DNA of 64,000 nucleotides from JACADW01 sp963747985 (GTDB lineage Bacteria; Acidobacteriota; UBA6911). The position numbers and the translations under genes were made by a program. Under the pieces are notes generated by a model. It did not search any database. It was given only the letters and a program-made list of their open reading frames with translations, and was not told the origin of the DNA. Shown here piece by piece: positions 34,371 to 44,107 of this stretch. The number at the start of each line of letters is the position of its first letter. Position 1 is the first letter of the stretch. The stretch covers positions 564,625-628,624 of the forward strand of contig CAVVHG010000005.1 in the NCBI GenBank assembly GCA_963747985.1. Direction: 5' to 3'.

Positions 34371-35384
34371 GCTGGACCCCCTCAGGACTCGTGATGTCTT
34401 GGCGCGAGTCATGCAAGTCGAGTAGGACGGCTGCGGCCGGGCGGAGCCAGCCTGGATCCTGCGGCACTCTTTTGCGAGGCCGACGCGGGCGCACTCTGCC
34501 ACGGGCAGCTTCCAGTACTCGCTGTTGAACAGCTCAAGGGACAGAAACAATCTGCAGTCGTTGGCGACCAGGTATCCGAGCATCTCCTTCAGCGGCGCGA
34601 CGCCATCCCCCGGCCAGACCCGCTGCGCGTCGGTGATCCTCGCCCGGTCAGGCACTGCAGGATAGTCGTTCATATGGAAGACGTGTGCCGCGCGGCGGGC
34701 AAGCAGGTGCAGCGATGCCGGGGCGGAGCCGCCCTTATAGAGGTGAAATACGTCGGCCAGGATGCATGCGTCCGGGTGGCCGGACCGCGCCGCGACGGCA
34801 AGCGCATCGGCCAGGTTGCCTAGGTTAGCCGACATGCCCCAGATCTCGAGCTGTGGCACCACGCCAAGCTCGTGGCCAAGCTCGAGGATCGTGCGGTACC
34901 GTTCCGCCATCCGCACGTGATCGAGGATGGCATCGGGCCTGGTCGCGCCGACGGGGGGCGCGGCGATGCGGGAGCCGCCGAGATCAGATACCCGCGACAT
35001 GTCGCGTTTCAGCTGCTCCAGGCCTTTGGACCGCGCCGCATCGTCGTCGACGATCCACTGCGCGAATCCGATGGCGCTGTAGACTTCCAGCCCCAGGTCC
35101 CGACATCGACGCTTCAAGTCCCCAAGCGACCCGCCGCCGTCGACGAATCTGTCGATGTCTTCGAGCCACGGCTCGATCCCTTCGTAGCCGGCCTTCGCCG
35201 CCACATCGATCTGCTCGGCCAGCCCGAGTTTGTAGCCGCGGAGAGTGCCGCTGTTCAGTCCGAAGCGAAACCCGCCCGGCTGCGTGCCCGCCTCGCGCTG
35301 CTGCGCCATCGCAGGCAAGGCGCCTGCGGCCAGTGCTACGCCGCCTGCCCGCACGAATTGCCGCCTGCTTGAGAGTAATTTCAT
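34371..35384 (-). CDS. Tat-exported sugar phosphate isomerase/epimerase-like TIM barrel, no stop before ADOP
   Basis: From the ATG at 35384 the protein begins with a twin-Arg leader (SSRRQFVRAGGVALAAGALP). The TIM-barrel AP-endonuclease-2 fold follows: FGLNSGTLRGYKLGLAEQID, AKAGYEGIEPWLEDIDRF, PQLEIWGMSANLGNLADALA, ILADVFHLYKGGSAPASLHL, HVFHMNDYPAVPD, PGDGVAPLKEMLGYL and FLSLELFNSEYWKL (metal ligands Glu, Asp, His, Glu). After about residue 327 the frame continues through an unstructured ~26-residue linker into the ADOP start at 34370 with no stop, giving one 1153-residue open frame. Either the stop was lost or a frameshift lies near the end. Real fusion of these functions is unexpected. Confidence 0.8.
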
Positions 35385-35468
35385 GGCACCGAAGCTCCCG
35401 ATTTGGTCTCCGAGAAAGGAGCGGCTCATCGTACGGAAGCGGCAGCCGCAAAGGCTGAATATTCCACC

Positions 35469-37196
35469 CTAGGGTACCACGGCGTGAAGATACTCCAGCG
35501 CTGCTTCCAGCACCGAATCGCGCCCCGCGCGCACATCGGCGATTGTCACCTTCACCGGTATGTCGGGCCTGACGCCCACACCTACAAACTCGCCGCCGTC
35601 AGGATACCGGTTGTGCTTGGTGCAGATGAGCGCCCTTCCGCCGCCGGGAAGCGCGAACATCAGGGGATTGCCGGTGCTTCCGCCCGTCAGTTCGCCCATG
35701 ATCTTGCCTCGTCCCATGGCGCTGAATGTCGCAGCAAATTCCTCAGCCGACGAATACGTCCTCGCGCTCGTCAGGAGCACCACAGGTTTCGTATATGCAA
35801 TGTCAGACCGCGGCTTGATCTCCGACGGCCACTGTTCGTACCATCCTTCGCGCTGTCCCCATGCCCTGTACGCGGGAATATATTTGCGGCTTCTCCAGCC
35901 TGACGTGAGAAAGGGCTTGTCGGACAGGCAGGAGAGGATGTGCAGCGCCAGGGGGCTTTTCCCGCCGGTGTTGTTCCTGATGTCGATCACAAGCGCCTTC
36001 GACTTCTGCAACTCCGGCAGGCTGGATTCGAAGAGCGGGACCACATTGTTATCGAGGAAGGTGTTCAGGGTGACATACGCGATCCCGTCACTCAGCATCT
36101 TCCACTCGAGGGGAGGAGAACTCGACCCTGAGTTGCAGGTGCGGCGAAGCGCAACCGTCTTGGTTTCACCTTCCGGCGTGCGCACTGTGACCTGGACCGG
36201 CTTGTCTTCAGGGCCTCTCAACAGAGCGTACTGGTAGGTATTGACCTCGAGATCCTGCTGCGTCGATGCGCTTTGGAAGGGCATGACGTACTGTCTGGCG
36301 TAGTCAGCTACAGCGGTTCCATCGATTGCGGTGATCTCATATCCGGGCCGGATTCCCTGCTGCTCGACATCGTTGCCCTGAACCTCGACGACCAGCACTT
36401 TATCATCGACGAGGCGGGTGGTGAGGGCGGGCGCGGCGTTCAAGGTGCTGACCAGTTCCTTCGGTGGCCGCACCATCGTGTGGCCATCGCGCAGCAAAGC
36501 GCACATCTGTTGCAGGACGCGATAGTATTCCGCCGTGTTGACCGTCTGCCGCACCCGCGGGAGAAAGTTCACGAACTGGGCATCCCAGTCCAGTTCAGGG
36601 ATACGGCGGAAGAACACGAAGTTGTACTTCGCCTCGCTCCAGAGTCTCGACAACCCGGCGATCTTCTCGTCCTCGGACAGATTCTCACGATACGGGGTTT
36701 TGAGCGACGGACTGTCCCAGAACCGGCGCAGCGAATTGTCGCGCAGCTCGATAGCCGCCAGAATCCCGACAAAATCCGATTCTGCGCGCAGGCTTTCGAG
36801 ACTCGAGTCACTTTTCAGATCTTCGGCCGTCAACCATTCCGCGTTGTCACGAAGAAAACTCAGATACTCGATCGCCTTTCCCCGATTTCCCAGCTCGGCC
36901 TGCGCTTTCGCCAACCCGAACACTACCTTCTGGTAACTCTCGGGATCACCGGCGACCTCCGGTCTGTTCTTCAGGTCTTCCAGCAAGGTCAAGGCTTTGT
37001 CAAATTTCCTCTGGTTCCACAACCGTTCCAGTTCAGGTTCAACCTGCTGGAGGACTTGTTGGCCTGGATTGCCCTGTCCCTGGCCGAATAGTGCCGGCCT
37101 CATCAAGGTGAGTATGACCAGGACGGAGAGGATGTTGCCTACCAAACATGCTTTGCGCTCCTGGCCGTACGCTCGTTCGCAGAATTCGACCCTCAT
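35469..37196 (-). CDS. S41 tail-specific peptidase-like protein with PDZ and N-terminal helical domain
   Basis: 575 residues; AGGAGG six bases upstream supports the ATG at 37196. A signal peptide/membrane anchor (about 20-38) leads to a TPR-like helical stretch, then the S41 N-domain (EDEKIAGLSRLWSEAKYNFV), the PDZ (VEVQGNDVEQQGIRPGYEIT), and the protease core: GIAYVTLNTFLDNNVVPLF, ALVIDIRNNTGGKSPLALHI, the Ser region LTSARTYSSAEEFAATFSAM, then GKIMGELTGGSTGNP. The Ser-Ala-Glu motif fits IRBP/tricorn-type S41 catalytic Ser; the paired Lys is less evident. It probably degrades periplasmic proteins or peptides. Confidence 0.87.
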   Translation of the reverse strand: MRVEFCERAYGQERKACLVGNILSVLVILTLMRPALFGQGQGNPGQQVLQQVEPELERLWNQRKFDKALTLLEDLKNRPEVAGDPESYQKVVFGLAKAQAELGNRGKAIEYLSFLRDNAEWLTAEDLKSDSSLESLRAESDFVGILAAIELRDNSLRRFWDSPSLKTPYRENLSEDEKIAGLSRLWSEAKYNFVFFRRIPELDWDAQFVNFLPRVRQTVNTAEYYRVLQQMCALLRDGHTMVRPPKELVSTLNAAPALTTRLVDDKVLVVEVQGNDVEQQGIRPGYEITAIDGTAVADYARQYVMPFQSASTQQDLEVNTYQYALLRGPEDKPVQVTVRTPEGETKTVALRRTCNSGSSSPPLEWKMLSDGIAYVTLNTFLDNNVVPLFESSLPELQKSKALVIDIRNNTGGKSPLALHILSCLSDKPFLTSGWRSRKYIPAYRAWGQREGWYEQWPSEIKPRSDIAYTKPVVLLTSARTYSSAEEFAATFSAMGRGKIMGELTGGSTGNPLMFALPGGGRALICTKHNRYPDGGEFVGVGVRPDIPVKVTIADVRAGRDSVLEAALEYLHAVVP

Positions 37197-37368
37197 CGAC
37201 AGCCTCCTGATTCAGACTACTCGATCGCCCTACAGTTCGACGCTTCCTGTCGCCAGGGATTACGGATCGGCAGACCGGAATGTTCATCCGGCTGGTTGAC
37301 TTGGGCCCGTCTTCTGTTGCAGACGCTCGATCAGGGCTGCGGGATCGGCGATAGTGCCAAAGCTGTCC

Positions 37369-38775
37369 TTACCTTTGCTCCCCTATCCATTCCGAGATCG
37401 CCTCCAGCGCCGCCGGAGCCATGGTCTCCTCTATTTTGGCGTATTCCGAGGTTGCCCCGCTCTCACAGGTCTGGAAGAGGTGGTTCAGGCCGGGCATCTC
37501 ACGGATGGTGACGTTCCGGTTTCCTCCCGCTTTCAGTTCCCGCGCAATGCCGCCGAGGTTCTCCTTAGGCGGCACCTGGCTGTCCTTGCTGCCGTTGAGA
37601 GCAAGGACCGGGCACGACACCTTCCGGAGAATCGGGCAGATGTCGAACTCGAGCGCCTGCCGGGCTGCAGGATTGAGCGCCCAGTCGGGGCTGAGCGTTC
37701 CCCCAAGATTCGGCCAGTTGAGAGCCTTCTTTTCAGCTTCGGTCAATGAGTCCTGAAGCTTTTTGGTCCGTTCTTCGATTGCGGTCCGTTCCGTTTCCTC
37801 GAGGATGATGGAATAGAATCGCCGGCTGTAACCGCGGATAAGCGTGATCTCCTCGTCGCTCTTGCCGGCTGCTCTGGCTTCGGTGCCGTCCTGCAGGACC
37901 AGAATGTCGTACCCGGACATTCCCATCGAGGCCAGCAGGACGACGTACGAAACATCGCGGGTCTGGGCGGCAACGACAGACGCCGTCGCCCCGCCCTCGC
38001 TGTGGCCGACAAGCCCGATCTTCTTCCCGTCCACTTCCGGACGTGTCTTGAGATACTGCACTCCCACGAGGGCATCGGATGCGAAGTCCTTAATCCCGCT
38101 GCCCCGGAAGGTTCCAGTGGTCCGGCCGATTCCGCGCTTGTCAACCCGCAGGACCGCGATTCCCTTTCGGGTCAGATGGTCGGCGAGCACGAGGAAGGGC
38201 TTATGCGCGAAGATGGTCTCGTCCCTGTCTGCAGCTCCGGACCCGGCGATGAGCAGCACTGCCGGGAAGGGGCCATTGCCCGCGGGGATGGTCAGTGTGC
38301 CGGCGATTCTGACGCTCGCTGCCGCGTTGTCGTAAGCGACTTCTTCCTCACGGTACGGATAGGGTTTCTGCGGAGTCTGGGGGCGGCGGGGCGGCTCGGG
38401 GGTTCGCTCGACCCGTTTGAGTGTGAGGGGGAGCTTTCCCCCATATAGACCACCCTCGATCGTATCAGATGCCATCATTTTCCCTTCGTAGGAGCCCACG
38501 CCCGGGACTTCGATGCGCACGCTTCCATCCTGAAAGGTCACGGATCCCAGTTTGATGCCAAACTGATATTGATCGGGGCTGTCGGTAAATCCGCCGTAAG
38601 TTCCATCAGCATTTTTCGATATCCGGAACACAACCCGCAGTTCCCCGGACGGTATTCGGACCGTTCCCATCCAGTTGCCTTCCAGAGAGTCAGCGGCATC
38701 CGCAGGAACTGCGGCATTCACTGCGAACAGCAGGACCACCACAAAGAGAAGTGATGCTGCGTGATATGTCTTCAT
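37369..38775 (-). CDS. Secreted alpha/beta-hydrolase with N-terminal beta domain (serine aminopeptidase type)
   Basis: 468 residues from the ATG at 38775. Signal peptide about 1-27, then a lipocalin-like beta domain (LEGNWMGTVRIPSGELRVVF, TYGGFTDSPDQYQFGIKLGS), then the hydrolase: PFPAVLLIAGSGAADRDETI, nucleophile elbow GLVGHSEGGATASV, acid in NGSKDSQVPP, and His in EMPGLNHLFQ. This architecture is common in secreted esterases/acyl hydrolases of Acidobacteriota and Bacteroidota. No substrate is evident. Same direction as its neighbours; no overlap. Confidence 0.87.
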   Translation of the reverse strand: MKTYHAASLLFVVVLLFAVNAAVPADAADSLEGNWMGTVRIPSGELRVVFRISKNADGTYGGFTDSPDQYQFGIKLGSVTFQDGSVRIEVPGVGSYEGKMMASDTIEGGLYGGKLPLTLKRVERTPEPPRRPQTPQKPYPYREEEVAYDNAAASVRIAGTLTIPAGNGPFPAVLLIAGSGAADRDETIFAHKPFLVLADHLTRKGIAVLRVDKRGIGRTTGTFRGSGIKDFASDALVGVQYLKTRPEVDGKKIGLVGHSEGGATASVVAAQTRDVSYVVLLASMGMSGYDILVLQDGTEARAAGKSDEEITLIRGYSRRFYSIILEETERTAIEERTKKLQDSLTEAEKKALNWPNLGGTLSPDWALNPAARQALEFDICPILRKVSCPVLALNGSKDSQVPPKENLGGIARELKAGGNRNVTIREMPGLNHLFQTCESGATSEYAKIEETMAPAALEAISEWIGEQR

Positions 38776-38847
38776 TGTATCCACTCCATTTCCTGGGACA
38801 CCGCGCATTCGCAGACTCCTCAACTCACTTCACCATGCACTGCCTGG

Positions 38848-39225
38848 TCATCGGGTTTTCCTTTCGGGGACGATCTCCAGCCAGTACCCGTCCGGGTCCT
38901 CTATGAAGTAGATACCCATCGCGGGATTCTCGTAACAGATACAGCCCATTTCCTTGTGCCGGGCATGGGCGGCGTTGTAATCGTCCACTTTGAAAGCCAG
39001 GTGAAACTCGTTGTCCCCGAGGCTGTAGCGTTCCGTTCGCTCCCGGAGCCAGGTCAGCTCGAGCAAGTGCCCGGTCTTTCCGTCACCGAGATAAACCAGT
39101 ATGAAGCTCTTGTCCGCCGGCTCGTACCGCCGAGCTTCGACGAGGCCCAGCGCGAGCCGGTAGAAGTCCAGGCTCTTTTGGAGATCCAGAACGTTGATGT
39201 TGTTGTGATCGAATTGGAATTGCAT
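38848..39225 (-). CDS. Glyoxalase I-like VOC-family metalloenzyme
   Basis: 125 residues, the length of single-domain lactoylglutathione lyase. The paired beta-alpha-beta-beta-beta modules carry the metal ligands: His in FQFDHNNINV, Glu in LLELTWLRER, His in NEFHLAFKVDD, and Glu in GYWLEIVPER. The YSLGDNEFHLAF and FIEDPDGYWLEI segments are diagnostic for GloA. It detoxifies methylglyoxal as the glutathione or other thiol hemithioacetal. GGGGAGGG lies directly upstream of the start. Confidence 0.9.
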   Translation of the reverse strand: MQFQFDHNNINVLDLQKSLDFYRLALGLVEARRYEPADKSFILVYLGDGKTGHLLELTWLRERTERYSLGDNEFHLAFKVDDYNAAHARHKEMGCICYENPAMGIYFIEDPDGYWLEIVPERKTR

Positions 39226-39248
39226 CGTACCCTCCCCGGCGCGCGGTC

Positions 39249-40100
39249 TTATTGACTACCCCCCTGTGGTTGGATCTTCGACGCGATCCAATTCAAGGCT
39301 TCATCCAAGTCGTGCAGCAGCTGATCTTTCCCGCCGCCGAAGCTGTGGTTGCTCGACTGGACCTCGTAAAGGCGCCGGGTTGGCGTATCCGGCCCCATCA
39401 GCTGCCGGGATTCGGCAGAGCGCACGTAGCTGTCGTTCGTGGACTGGATGACGGCGATGGGTATGGACCCAAGCCTGTCGAGCGCGGGATAGAGGAGGGC
39501 ACCGCCTTTATCGTCGAGCTTGATATAGGCGTCGCGTTCCGCCGGAGGGGGAGGGGTCACGTAATCGGACTCGCGCGTGAGAGCCATCGCCACCGCACCG
39601 CAGATCTGAGGCTTCAGGGACGGCTCGCCGGCCGCGAACACGACCATGCTCGCCCCGCGCGAACAGCCACTCACGATAGTAGGCGTCGAGTCCGGGAGGT
39701 CGAGAAGCCGCTTGGCCTCGCGCAGGAGCGTCGTGATGGCCGACGCCGCCTCAGCAAAGGTCAGGAACTTCCCCGAGCTCTTGACACGTGCCAGCGCCTC
39801 GCGGGAGCTGTAAGCCGCCACGTAGTGGCCCTGCTCCGCGATGTGTTCGTAGATCGCCTTGCTCACTCCGTGCAGCCCCCCGTCTCCGCTGGCGAATATG
39901 ACCAGGAATGTCGGCGAGCGCGGGTTTACAGGCTTGGCGCACCAGAGTCCGATGGACCGATTCGGGAACCTGAGCTCCTCCTTGCGCTCATCGTAGGGCT
40001 GGTTTCCGGCAGCCAGGAGGACGGCGGGAGTAATCAGGAGCACGCAAAGGGCCACGGCGGCCCGCAGCTTCCAGTCTCTGCATTTCGGCATGATTTTCAT
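39249..40100 (-). CDS. VirJ/AcvB-like secreted alpha/beta-hydrolase
   Basis: 283 residues from the ATG at 40100, with GGAGG 5 bases upstream (40106-40110). Signal peptide about 15-31. Landmarks: TFLVIFASGDGGLHGVSKAI (the GDGG oxyanion motif of VirJ/AcvB), the elbow VSGCSRGASMVV with Ser in GCSRG, the acid in VIQSTNDSYV, and the His in VQSSNHSFGG. AcvB/VirJ proteins hydrolyse lysyl-phosphatidylglycerol in some bacteria; whether this homologue acts on such lipids is unknown. It may be cotranscribed with the glyoxalase gene 23 bp downstream. Confidence 0.75.
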   Translation of the reverse strand: MKIMPKCRDWKLRAAVALCVLLITPAVLLAAGNQPYDERKEELRFPNRSIGLWCAKPVNPRSPTFLVIFASGDGGLHGVSKAIYEHIAEQGHYVAAYSSREALARVKSSGKFLTFAEAASAITTLLREAKRLLDLPDSTPTIVSGCSRGASMVVFAAGEPSLKPQICGAVAMALTRESDYVTPPPPAERDAYIKLDDKGGALLYPALDRLGSIPIAVIQSTNDSYVRSAESRQLMGPDTPTRRLYEVQSSNHSFGGGKDQLLHDLDEALNWIASKIQPQGGSQ

Positions 40101-40273
40101 AGTCACCTCCAAGGGACGGGGTCGGACCGACACAACTTACTCCAAATCACAATGTTAGAACGAAAAAGGGATTGGTGACAGCACTCAATCCCTCCTTTTG
40201 CCCCTGTTTTTGGGCTTTAAGCAGACTTGAATCTGCCTCAATCGCGGGGATCGGACCGGTATCGGTCCGGTCC

Positions 40274-43111
40274 CTACGCCTTCATGCGTCCTCGCAGCAG
40301 GCGGACCGGTCCCAGCAGTCCCATCGGTTGAGGAGGGATACCCCGCGTCCATCGCTGCGCGGCCGGATTGTCTTTCAGCGACTTGCAGTAGTTGCCAAGC
40401 ACCGTTGTGACGCGGACCTCCAAGGTGTTCGTGCCCGGCTCGAGCCTCTCCGCAAGCAGGTACAGACGCCGGCCGTACCATCGGCAGCCGAGCGGGCGAT
40501 GGTTCAGAACTACTTCCGAGACACCATCGACCCGTCCAAGATCGAGGAAGCGCTTTGCAGCGGCTTCATGCGACCTGAACTCCAAATGGTAGGTGGCCGT
40601 CCCAGCGAAGTCCTCCAGACCAGCCGTCCCTCCGAGATCGCGCAGTTCATCCAAACTGATCTCCCGCCGCCGTCCGTCCACGTGGGCGCAGTCGACGCGC
40701 CACGGCCCGGCCAGCGCCTGGGGTTGCTCCTCGATCGGAATCTCCAGCCGGGGCGCCGGTGCGTCGCCCGGTTCGAAGACCAGGAGCAGGGACTCCGCCG
40801 GCTCGAGGCGCAGTTCGAGGTCCTGCTTCGACTTCCCATAGGGAAACACCGACCGTTCGCCCGTTTCCGGATCCCAGCGCCATGGTGTTTTTCCGGTGAT
40901 CGGGAAACCGGCCCTGAACTCGGCGGGCAGTTCGCGGCTGACGTTGGCGAAAAAGAAGATGTCGCGGTCTCCTGCGCGGTGGCGCGTCTGCATAACGTGC
41001 CAGCGCGCGGGCGCGATCCGGACGTCCGGTTCCAGGTTCACACGGTCGCGGAGACTGCCGAACCAGTCGACCAGATCGCCGTCCGGAGGCGGTGTTGTGA
41101 CGCAGGTGCGCGCGTGCCGATCCGCGATCCGCTGCATGGCCTCACGCACAGCGCGGTCGTTCGTTTCCGCATCGTGAAGTCCGGGCGAGCGGTTCGGCCT
41201 CCCGCCGATGAAGACGATCCTGCCGCCGGCATCGGCGAAGGCCTCGAGCGCACGGGCGGCCGCAGCGCCGATGGTTTCTACCTCCATGCACAGGAGCGTG
41301 TCGTAGCTGCGGCTGCCGAAGCGCGCCGTCCCGTCCCGCATGGCGCAACGGGCCAGCATGTTCTCCGTAAGCAGGTCGCAATTGTGGCCGTTCTGGTGGA
41401 TGGCCCCCCAGAGTGCGTGGGCGTATGGGGGGTGGACGATCTTCGGGAAAGGATCGCGCTGCATGCCCCACCGGCCCCACAGGTCTGCCAGCGGATGCAG
41501 GACGGCGATATTCGCCTGCGGTTCGGCGGCCTGCAGCAACGCGCTCAAGCGGGCCTTGTAGTCCATCCACCGCCGGACGAAGGGCCACCAGGGGTTGCGC
41601 TCGTTGAAATAGGTCCCATAGCGCACCCAGCCCGGGAAGGCCGCTTCAGGGGGCGAGTAGTTGAATCCGTGAAGGATCGAGTGCGTGACACCCGACAGGT
41701 TGCTTTCGTCCCCCGTGATCTTGATCAGTTCCAGGGGTGCGAAAAAGACGAAGCTCGTGTTCGTGATCTCCTCGCAGCTCACCAGGCGCTTGCCGGCCAG
41801 GCGGGCGCCCGAAGCGACGAACTTGTTGATCATGCTGTAGCCGCGGCTGCGCGTTGTCCCGATGTCGCGGTTGAGCCAGCTTTCGCACTCGGGGATGTCG
41901 ACCAGCATGCTGCTCTCGACGGGATCGTACGCGTGGCCATAGGCCTGCACGCGCGACTTGCCGCCCTGTCCCCGGCACCAGTCGGCGAAGGTGTTGATGA
42001 AGCGTTCGCGGAACAGTTCGATCAGCGTTATCCAGTAGTCGTAGCGCGCGCGCCGGACCACGTCCTCGGCAGCCGGCCCGAGCTTCACCGCCTGATCGTC
42101 CTCGACCGCGTTGCCCATCTCACCCGTCTTGAACAGCACGAAGGGGAGCAGCGGAGCCACGGCGTAGCCGCGCCGGCGCTCGAATTCCGGCAGGAAATCG
42201 TCGCACCAATTGGCGCCCTCCAGCTCCAGGCTGTCGCAGAAAAACGCGCGGAAATAGTCGCCCAGCCTCCCGAGGTGGGGACGCATCCCGTCCGACATGT
42301 GCCGGAGGTAGAATTCCACCGCCTCGCGCTTGAAGTGGTTCAGCACCGGTCCGTCCGATCCGGGCGCCCCGTGGATTACCGCCATGAAACCGGTCTGGAC
42401 GACCAGGTAGTGGAGCACGTGCGGTCCCGGCGGGATCTCGAAGGCCAGTTTCCCATCCGCAAAGGATCCGGTCAGGTCCCGGCCTGCTTCGAAGCGGTCC
42501 AGCGACGCGGGCGTCAGGTAGATGCGCCAGATCTGCTTGAGAATCTCGTCGTGTTTCGAGTGCATTGACAACTCGACGCCGGCAAACATCTCCGCTTCGC
42601 TGATAGTGACCGTAGCCGGGCCGTTGCAGGCTCGCCGCCCGACCGTGAGAATCCGGGTCTGATACTCGCGCGGCAGGAATCGGCCGCCGAACGGCCACCC
42701 CGATCCGACGATGATGTCGGCGGTCAGGCCTCGATCGCGCGCGCCCTCAGCAGCCTGTTTCGCGGCGGCGCACCACTCCGGGCTGAGCCAGGTCAGGGAC
42801 GGGATGTTCAGCGGATCGCGGTCATCGGGAAACCGGATCGGGTTCAGCTCGAAGCCGCCGATGCCGGCGGCTTTCATGACGTCGAGCTCGCGCAGGATCT
42901 CCCGCGGGACCACCTTGTCGCCGTTCCACCACCAGCGCACGAACGGCCGGGCCGCCATCGGCGGATCATGGAAGAGACGCCAAAGCGCATCCTCGGCGGG
43001 CGCCGCCGGTGCCCGGCGGAGGCCGATGGTGCTTCCGACGCCCGCTCCCGCTGCCGCCGCTCCGGCCTGGACGAACTCTCTCCGTGTGATCTTGCGCTTC
43101 ATTCGGCTCAT
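40274..43111 (-). CDS. GH106 family glycoside hydrolase (alpha-L-rhamnosidase type), Tat-exported
   Basis: 945 residues with GAGGAGG upstream and a twin-Arg leader (ITRREFVQAGAAAAGAGVG). GH106 hallmarks: ARPFVRWWWNGDKVVPREIL, ELDVMKAAGIGGFELNPIRF, GLTADIIVGSGWPFGGRFLP, AFFCDSLELEGANWCDDFLP, RVQAYGHAYDPVESSMLVDI and VSCEEITNTSFVFF, and a C-terminal beta-sandwich (YHLEFRSHEAAAKRFLDLG). GH106 removes alpha-L-rhamnose from plant or bacterial polysaccharide. Together with the FucI-like isomerase, epimerase and esterase genes it points to breakdown of deoxy-sugar glycans. A 798-residue open frame on the opposite strand is only its shadow. Confidence 0.92.
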   Translation of the reverse strand: MSRMKRKITRREFVQAGAAAAGAGVGSTIGLRRAPAAPAEDALWRLFHDPPMAARPFVRWWWNGDKVVPREILRELDVMKAAGIGGFELNPIRFPDDRDPLNIPSLTWLSPEWCAAAKQAAEGARDRGLTADIIVGSGWPFGGRFLPREYQTRILTVGRRACNGPATVTISEAEMFAGVELSMHSKHDEILKQIWRIYLTPASLDRFEAGRDLTGSFADGKLAFEIPPGPHVLHYLVVQTGFMAVIHGAPGSDGPVLNHFKREAVEFYLRHMSDGMRPHLGRLGDYFRAFFCDSLELEGANWCDDFLPEFERRRGYAVAPLLPFVLFKTGEMGNAVEDDQAVKLGPAAEDVVRRARYDYWITLIELFRERFINTFADWCRGQGGKSRVQAYGHAYDPVESSMLVDIPECESWLNRDIGTTRSRGYSMINKFVASGARLAGKRLVSCEEITNTSFVFFAPLELIKITGDESNLSGVTHSILHGFNYSPPEAAFPGWVRYGTYFNERNPWWPFVRRWMDYKARLSALLQAAEPQANIAVLHPLADLWGRWGMQRDPFPKIVHPPYAHALWGAIHQNGHNCDLLTENMLARCAMRDGTARFGSRSYDTLLCMEVETIGAAAARALEAFADAGGRIVFIGGRPNRSPGLHDAETNDRAVREAMQRIADRHARTCVTTPPPDGDLVDWFGSLRDRVNLEPDVRIAPARWHVMQTRHRAGDRDIFFFANVSRELPAEFRAGFPITGKTPWRWDPETGERSVFPYGKSKQDLELRLEPAESLLLVFEPGDAPAPRLEIPIEEQPQALAGPWRVDCAHVDGRRREISLDELRDLGGTAGLEDFAGTATYHLEFRSHEAAAKRFLDLGRVDGVSEVVLNHRPLGCRWYGRRLYLLAERLEPGTNTLEVRVTTVLGNYCKSLKDNPAAQRWTRGIPPQPMGLLGPVRLLRGRMKA

Positions 43112-43138
43112 GGATGCCTCCTCAAGGTCCGCGCAGGG

Positions 43139-43978
43139 TTATCGAACCTTGGTGTTATAGCTCGTCACGCACTGCCAGCGGCCGTCGCGTTTGGCGAAGA
43201 CGTCGGTATATCGGTAGGTGCCGCTGAGGTCCTGACCGTTGAGAGAGCTTTTCTCCGTCCACAATCCATGGACGATGCCTGTTTCACCCAATACCAGCAC
43301 CTTCAGTTCGCTGGGCGAGGCGGATGCGGTCTTCCAGGCCCCGCTTCTCATATTGGCCAGGAATTGCTTCTTTGACACGATGAGCCCATCGACATTGTTC
43401 GCATAATCGGGAGCGAACATCCTGTCAAACACCGCCCAGTCGTTCCTGACACTGGCCGCCGCCCACTCCTCCTCGATCTTCATCAGAGCAATCTCGTCCT
43501 CGCCGTGCGGCAGGGAATCGGCGACCGGCAGGTCGCTGTTGTAGATCTCCCAGAAGGCCTTCCAGGATCCGTCCGTCTGACGCTGATATGCCGAGATCCA
43601 CTTGGATTTGTCCTGAAAGGAATGGCCGCTTGCTTTGACCGTGGTCCTGGTCTCTTGCGTCCCCCTGGCGACAGCCAGATCTCCGGAGATACGGACGCCA
43701 TCCACAACGCTGCGGTTCTCGTCGCTGAATTGGTCGAAATACTTCCGGTTCGCATCGCGCATCGCATCCCTGCCCACCCCGGCGGGCTGGTTCGGCGCCA
43801 TGGCGATCGCGTCCGCGGTGTAAAGCGATGCGAGCGCTTCGGCGTCGCCGGCGTTCCAGGCCTTGTCCCATGCCGCGTTGGCATCTTTGATCGCCTGCAT
43901 GTCGGCCGGGTTGTTGACCCTTTGCGCGCAAGCGGAGAACAGCAGGGTACTGAGTATCACAGCATAGACGGTCTTCAT
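43139..43978 (-). CDS. Lipoprotein with two NTF2/SnoaL-like (DUF4440) domains
   Basis: 279 residues from the ATG at 43978, preceded by AGGAG. The lipobox LLFSAC sets the mature Cys at 17. Two copies of the DUF4440/NTF2-like fold follow: KDANAAWDKAWNAGDAEALA, SLYTADAIAMAPNQP, WKAFWEIYNSD (about 28-145), and KIEEEWAAASVRNDWAVFDR, MFAPDYANNV, FAKRDGRWQCVTSYNTK (about 158-278). DUF4440 proteins are ketosteroid-isomerase-like pockets with varied or unknown roles. Only 27 bp lie between this gene and GH106 downstream, so the two may be cotranscribed. Confidence 0.85.
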   Translation of the reverse strand: MKTVYAVILSTLLFSACAQRVNNPADMQAIKDANAAWDKAWNAGDAEALASLYTADAIAMAPNQPAGVGRDAMRDANRKYFDQFSDENRSVVDGVRISGDLAVARGTQETRTTVKASGHSFQDKSKWISAYQRQTDGSWKAFWEIYNSDLPVADSLPHGEDEIALMKIEEEWAAASVRNDWAVFDRMFAPDYANNVDGLIVSKKQFLANMRSGAWKTASASPSELKVLVLGETGIVHGLWTEKSSLNGQDLSGTYRYTDVFAKRDGRWQCVTSYNTKVR

Positions 43979-43989
43979 GTTTTCAGCTC

Positions 43990-44080
43990 TCCTGAATGTC
44001 CGGTCTGTCAGACCGGACCCTCTTCGATCAACGATCAGGTCTGACAGATCTGACGTGCGTCGGACCAAATCCTGTGACAG
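43990..44080. repeat. GGTCTGTCAGACC-type palindromes
   Basis: TCCGGTCTGTCAGACCGGA (about 43999-44017) and AGGTCTGACAGATCTGAC (about 44036-44053) belong to the same palindrome family as 817-868 and 23828-23850. The block lies just upstream of the NTF2 lipoprotein start and near the 3' end of the AAA ATPase gene. Confidence 0.55.
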
Positions 44081-44107
44081 ATGTCGGGACTTCGCCGCAG
44101 GCTGATC

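Noticed and set aside
40172..42568. 798-codon open frame on the plus strand
   Set aside because: It is antisense to the GH106 gene, has Arg/Gln/Val-rich shadow composition and no domain; the minus-strand frame has signal, motifs and ribosome binding site.
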